Made by a program: the position numbers and the translations under genes. Under the pieces are notes generated by a model. That model was not told the DNA's origin. It ran no database searches and saw only the letters and a program-made list of their open reading frames with translations. Shown piece by piece: positions 17,365-17,677 of a DNA stretch of 17,677 nucleotides (the stretch's first letter is position 1; each line of letters starts with the position of its first letter). This stretch comes from Strigomonas culicis (Eukaryota; Euglenozoa; Kinetoplastea; Trypanosomatida; Trypanosomatidae), in assembly GCA_000482145.1 (NCBI GenBank), contig AUXH01000410.1, positions 1 through 17,677 of the forward strand, in the 5' to 3' direction.

Positions 17365-17646
17365 CCCGTCGGGGAACAAGTCTCCTCCCAGGTCCACCGT
17401 CCGTTTTTTGTAAGTGTCTGATGGATTGAAAGAGAGAAAAATAGTTTTAATTCGGGTGTGATGTGGTCTTCGTGGTGGGATTGTGGCCAATGGAAAACGG
17501 TTGGCGTGAGCACTCGCCTTGCATATGGCACGTTATGGAAAAATAAGATAATGATTGCGAAATAAACAAAAAGGAGATTCGTGAAAACAGTATTCTTGTG
17601 GAAAAAAGCACGCCTCTTTTGGGCAAGTGACCAAGAGCCCCCACGT
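17365..17646. other. Spacer between G-runs, no gene seen
   Basis: It contains only short open frames without recognisable content on either strand. If the region is a divergent strand-switch region, the first plus-strand gene must lie beyond the window. Confidence 0.4.
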
Positions 17647-17663
17647 GGGGGGGGGGGGGGGGG
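17647..17663 (+). repeat. G-run, 17 bases
   Basis: Seventeen G in a row on the plus strand, then CGGTGGGCGG at the window edge. Its exact length may be uncertain, because long G-runs are prone to sequencing error. Confidence 0.85.
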
Positions 17664-17677
17664 CGGTGGGCGGTCAC

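Noticed and set aside
16873..17531. Short open frames that might be remnants of a retroelement or gene
   Set aside because: No reverse transcriptase, endonuclease or conserved 5' element signature is visible, and no target-site duplication or poly(A) tail brackets the region.
16380..17677. Possible tRNA, 5S or spliced-leader RNA genes in the strand-switch region
   Set aside because: I found no paired A and B boxes, no cloverleaf, and no spliced-leader exon or T-run terminator in the right position on either strand.
1..17677. CRISPR arrays, insertion sequences, bacterial operators or riboswitches
   Set aside because: There are no regularly spaced repeats, transposase frames or bacterial signals; the window is eukaryotic in layout.

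Overview
The window looks like nuclear DNA of a trypanosomatid (order Kinetoplastida). Nine complete protein genes and one partial gene all lie on the minus strand. None needs an intron. They are separated by 300-800 bp gaps rich in homopolymers, with pyrimidine tracts on the coding strand ahead of start codons, as expected for polycistronic transcription with trans-splicing. TAA, TAG and TGA are all used as stops, so the nuclear code is standard. The genus cannot be fixed from the sequence alone. GC-rich genes in AT-rich spacers fit several monoxenous lineages.

Transcription runs from high to low coordinates. In that order the array reads: an AT-rich ABCD-type (peroxisomal/glycosomal) ABC half-transporter (13388-15253); the 60S-assembly GTPase NOG1 (10840-12798); an unrecognised tail-anchored protein (9027-10349); a FOR20/FOPNL-like LisH protein (7998-8399); the ESCRT-III protein CHMP1/VPS46 (7041-7652); the GRWD1/Rrb1 WD-repeat chaperone (4772-6424); a Pho88/SND3-like ER membrane protein (3798-4352); a cysteine-rich hypothetical protein (2940-3476); ribose-phosphate pyrophosphokinase (1362-2438); and the 5' part of a low-complexity GC-rich gene running off the left edge (1-578). 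The set is mostly housekeeping: ribosome assembly, ER insertion, ESCRT, basal body, nucleotide synthesis and glycosomal import. Members share no pathway beyond co-transcription, as is usual for these arrays.

The last 2.4 kb (about 15.3-17.7 kb) has no gene I can support and is the least ordinary part. An AT-rich stretch changes abruptly at about 15.93 kb into a 450-bp block that is almost free of T on the plus strand, so it is G-rich on the minus strand. Further right come three plus-strand G-runs of 9, 12 and 17. G-rich strands pointing outwards in both directions upstream of the first minus-strand gene are what a divergent strand-switch region, a Pol II initiation zone, would look like in a kinetoplastid. 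This is inference, because no plus-strand gene array is visible inside the window.

Other points of interest are the AT-rich ABC transporter among GC-rich neighbours, the 14-cysteine protein, and the tail-anchored protein with a Sec12-like layout.
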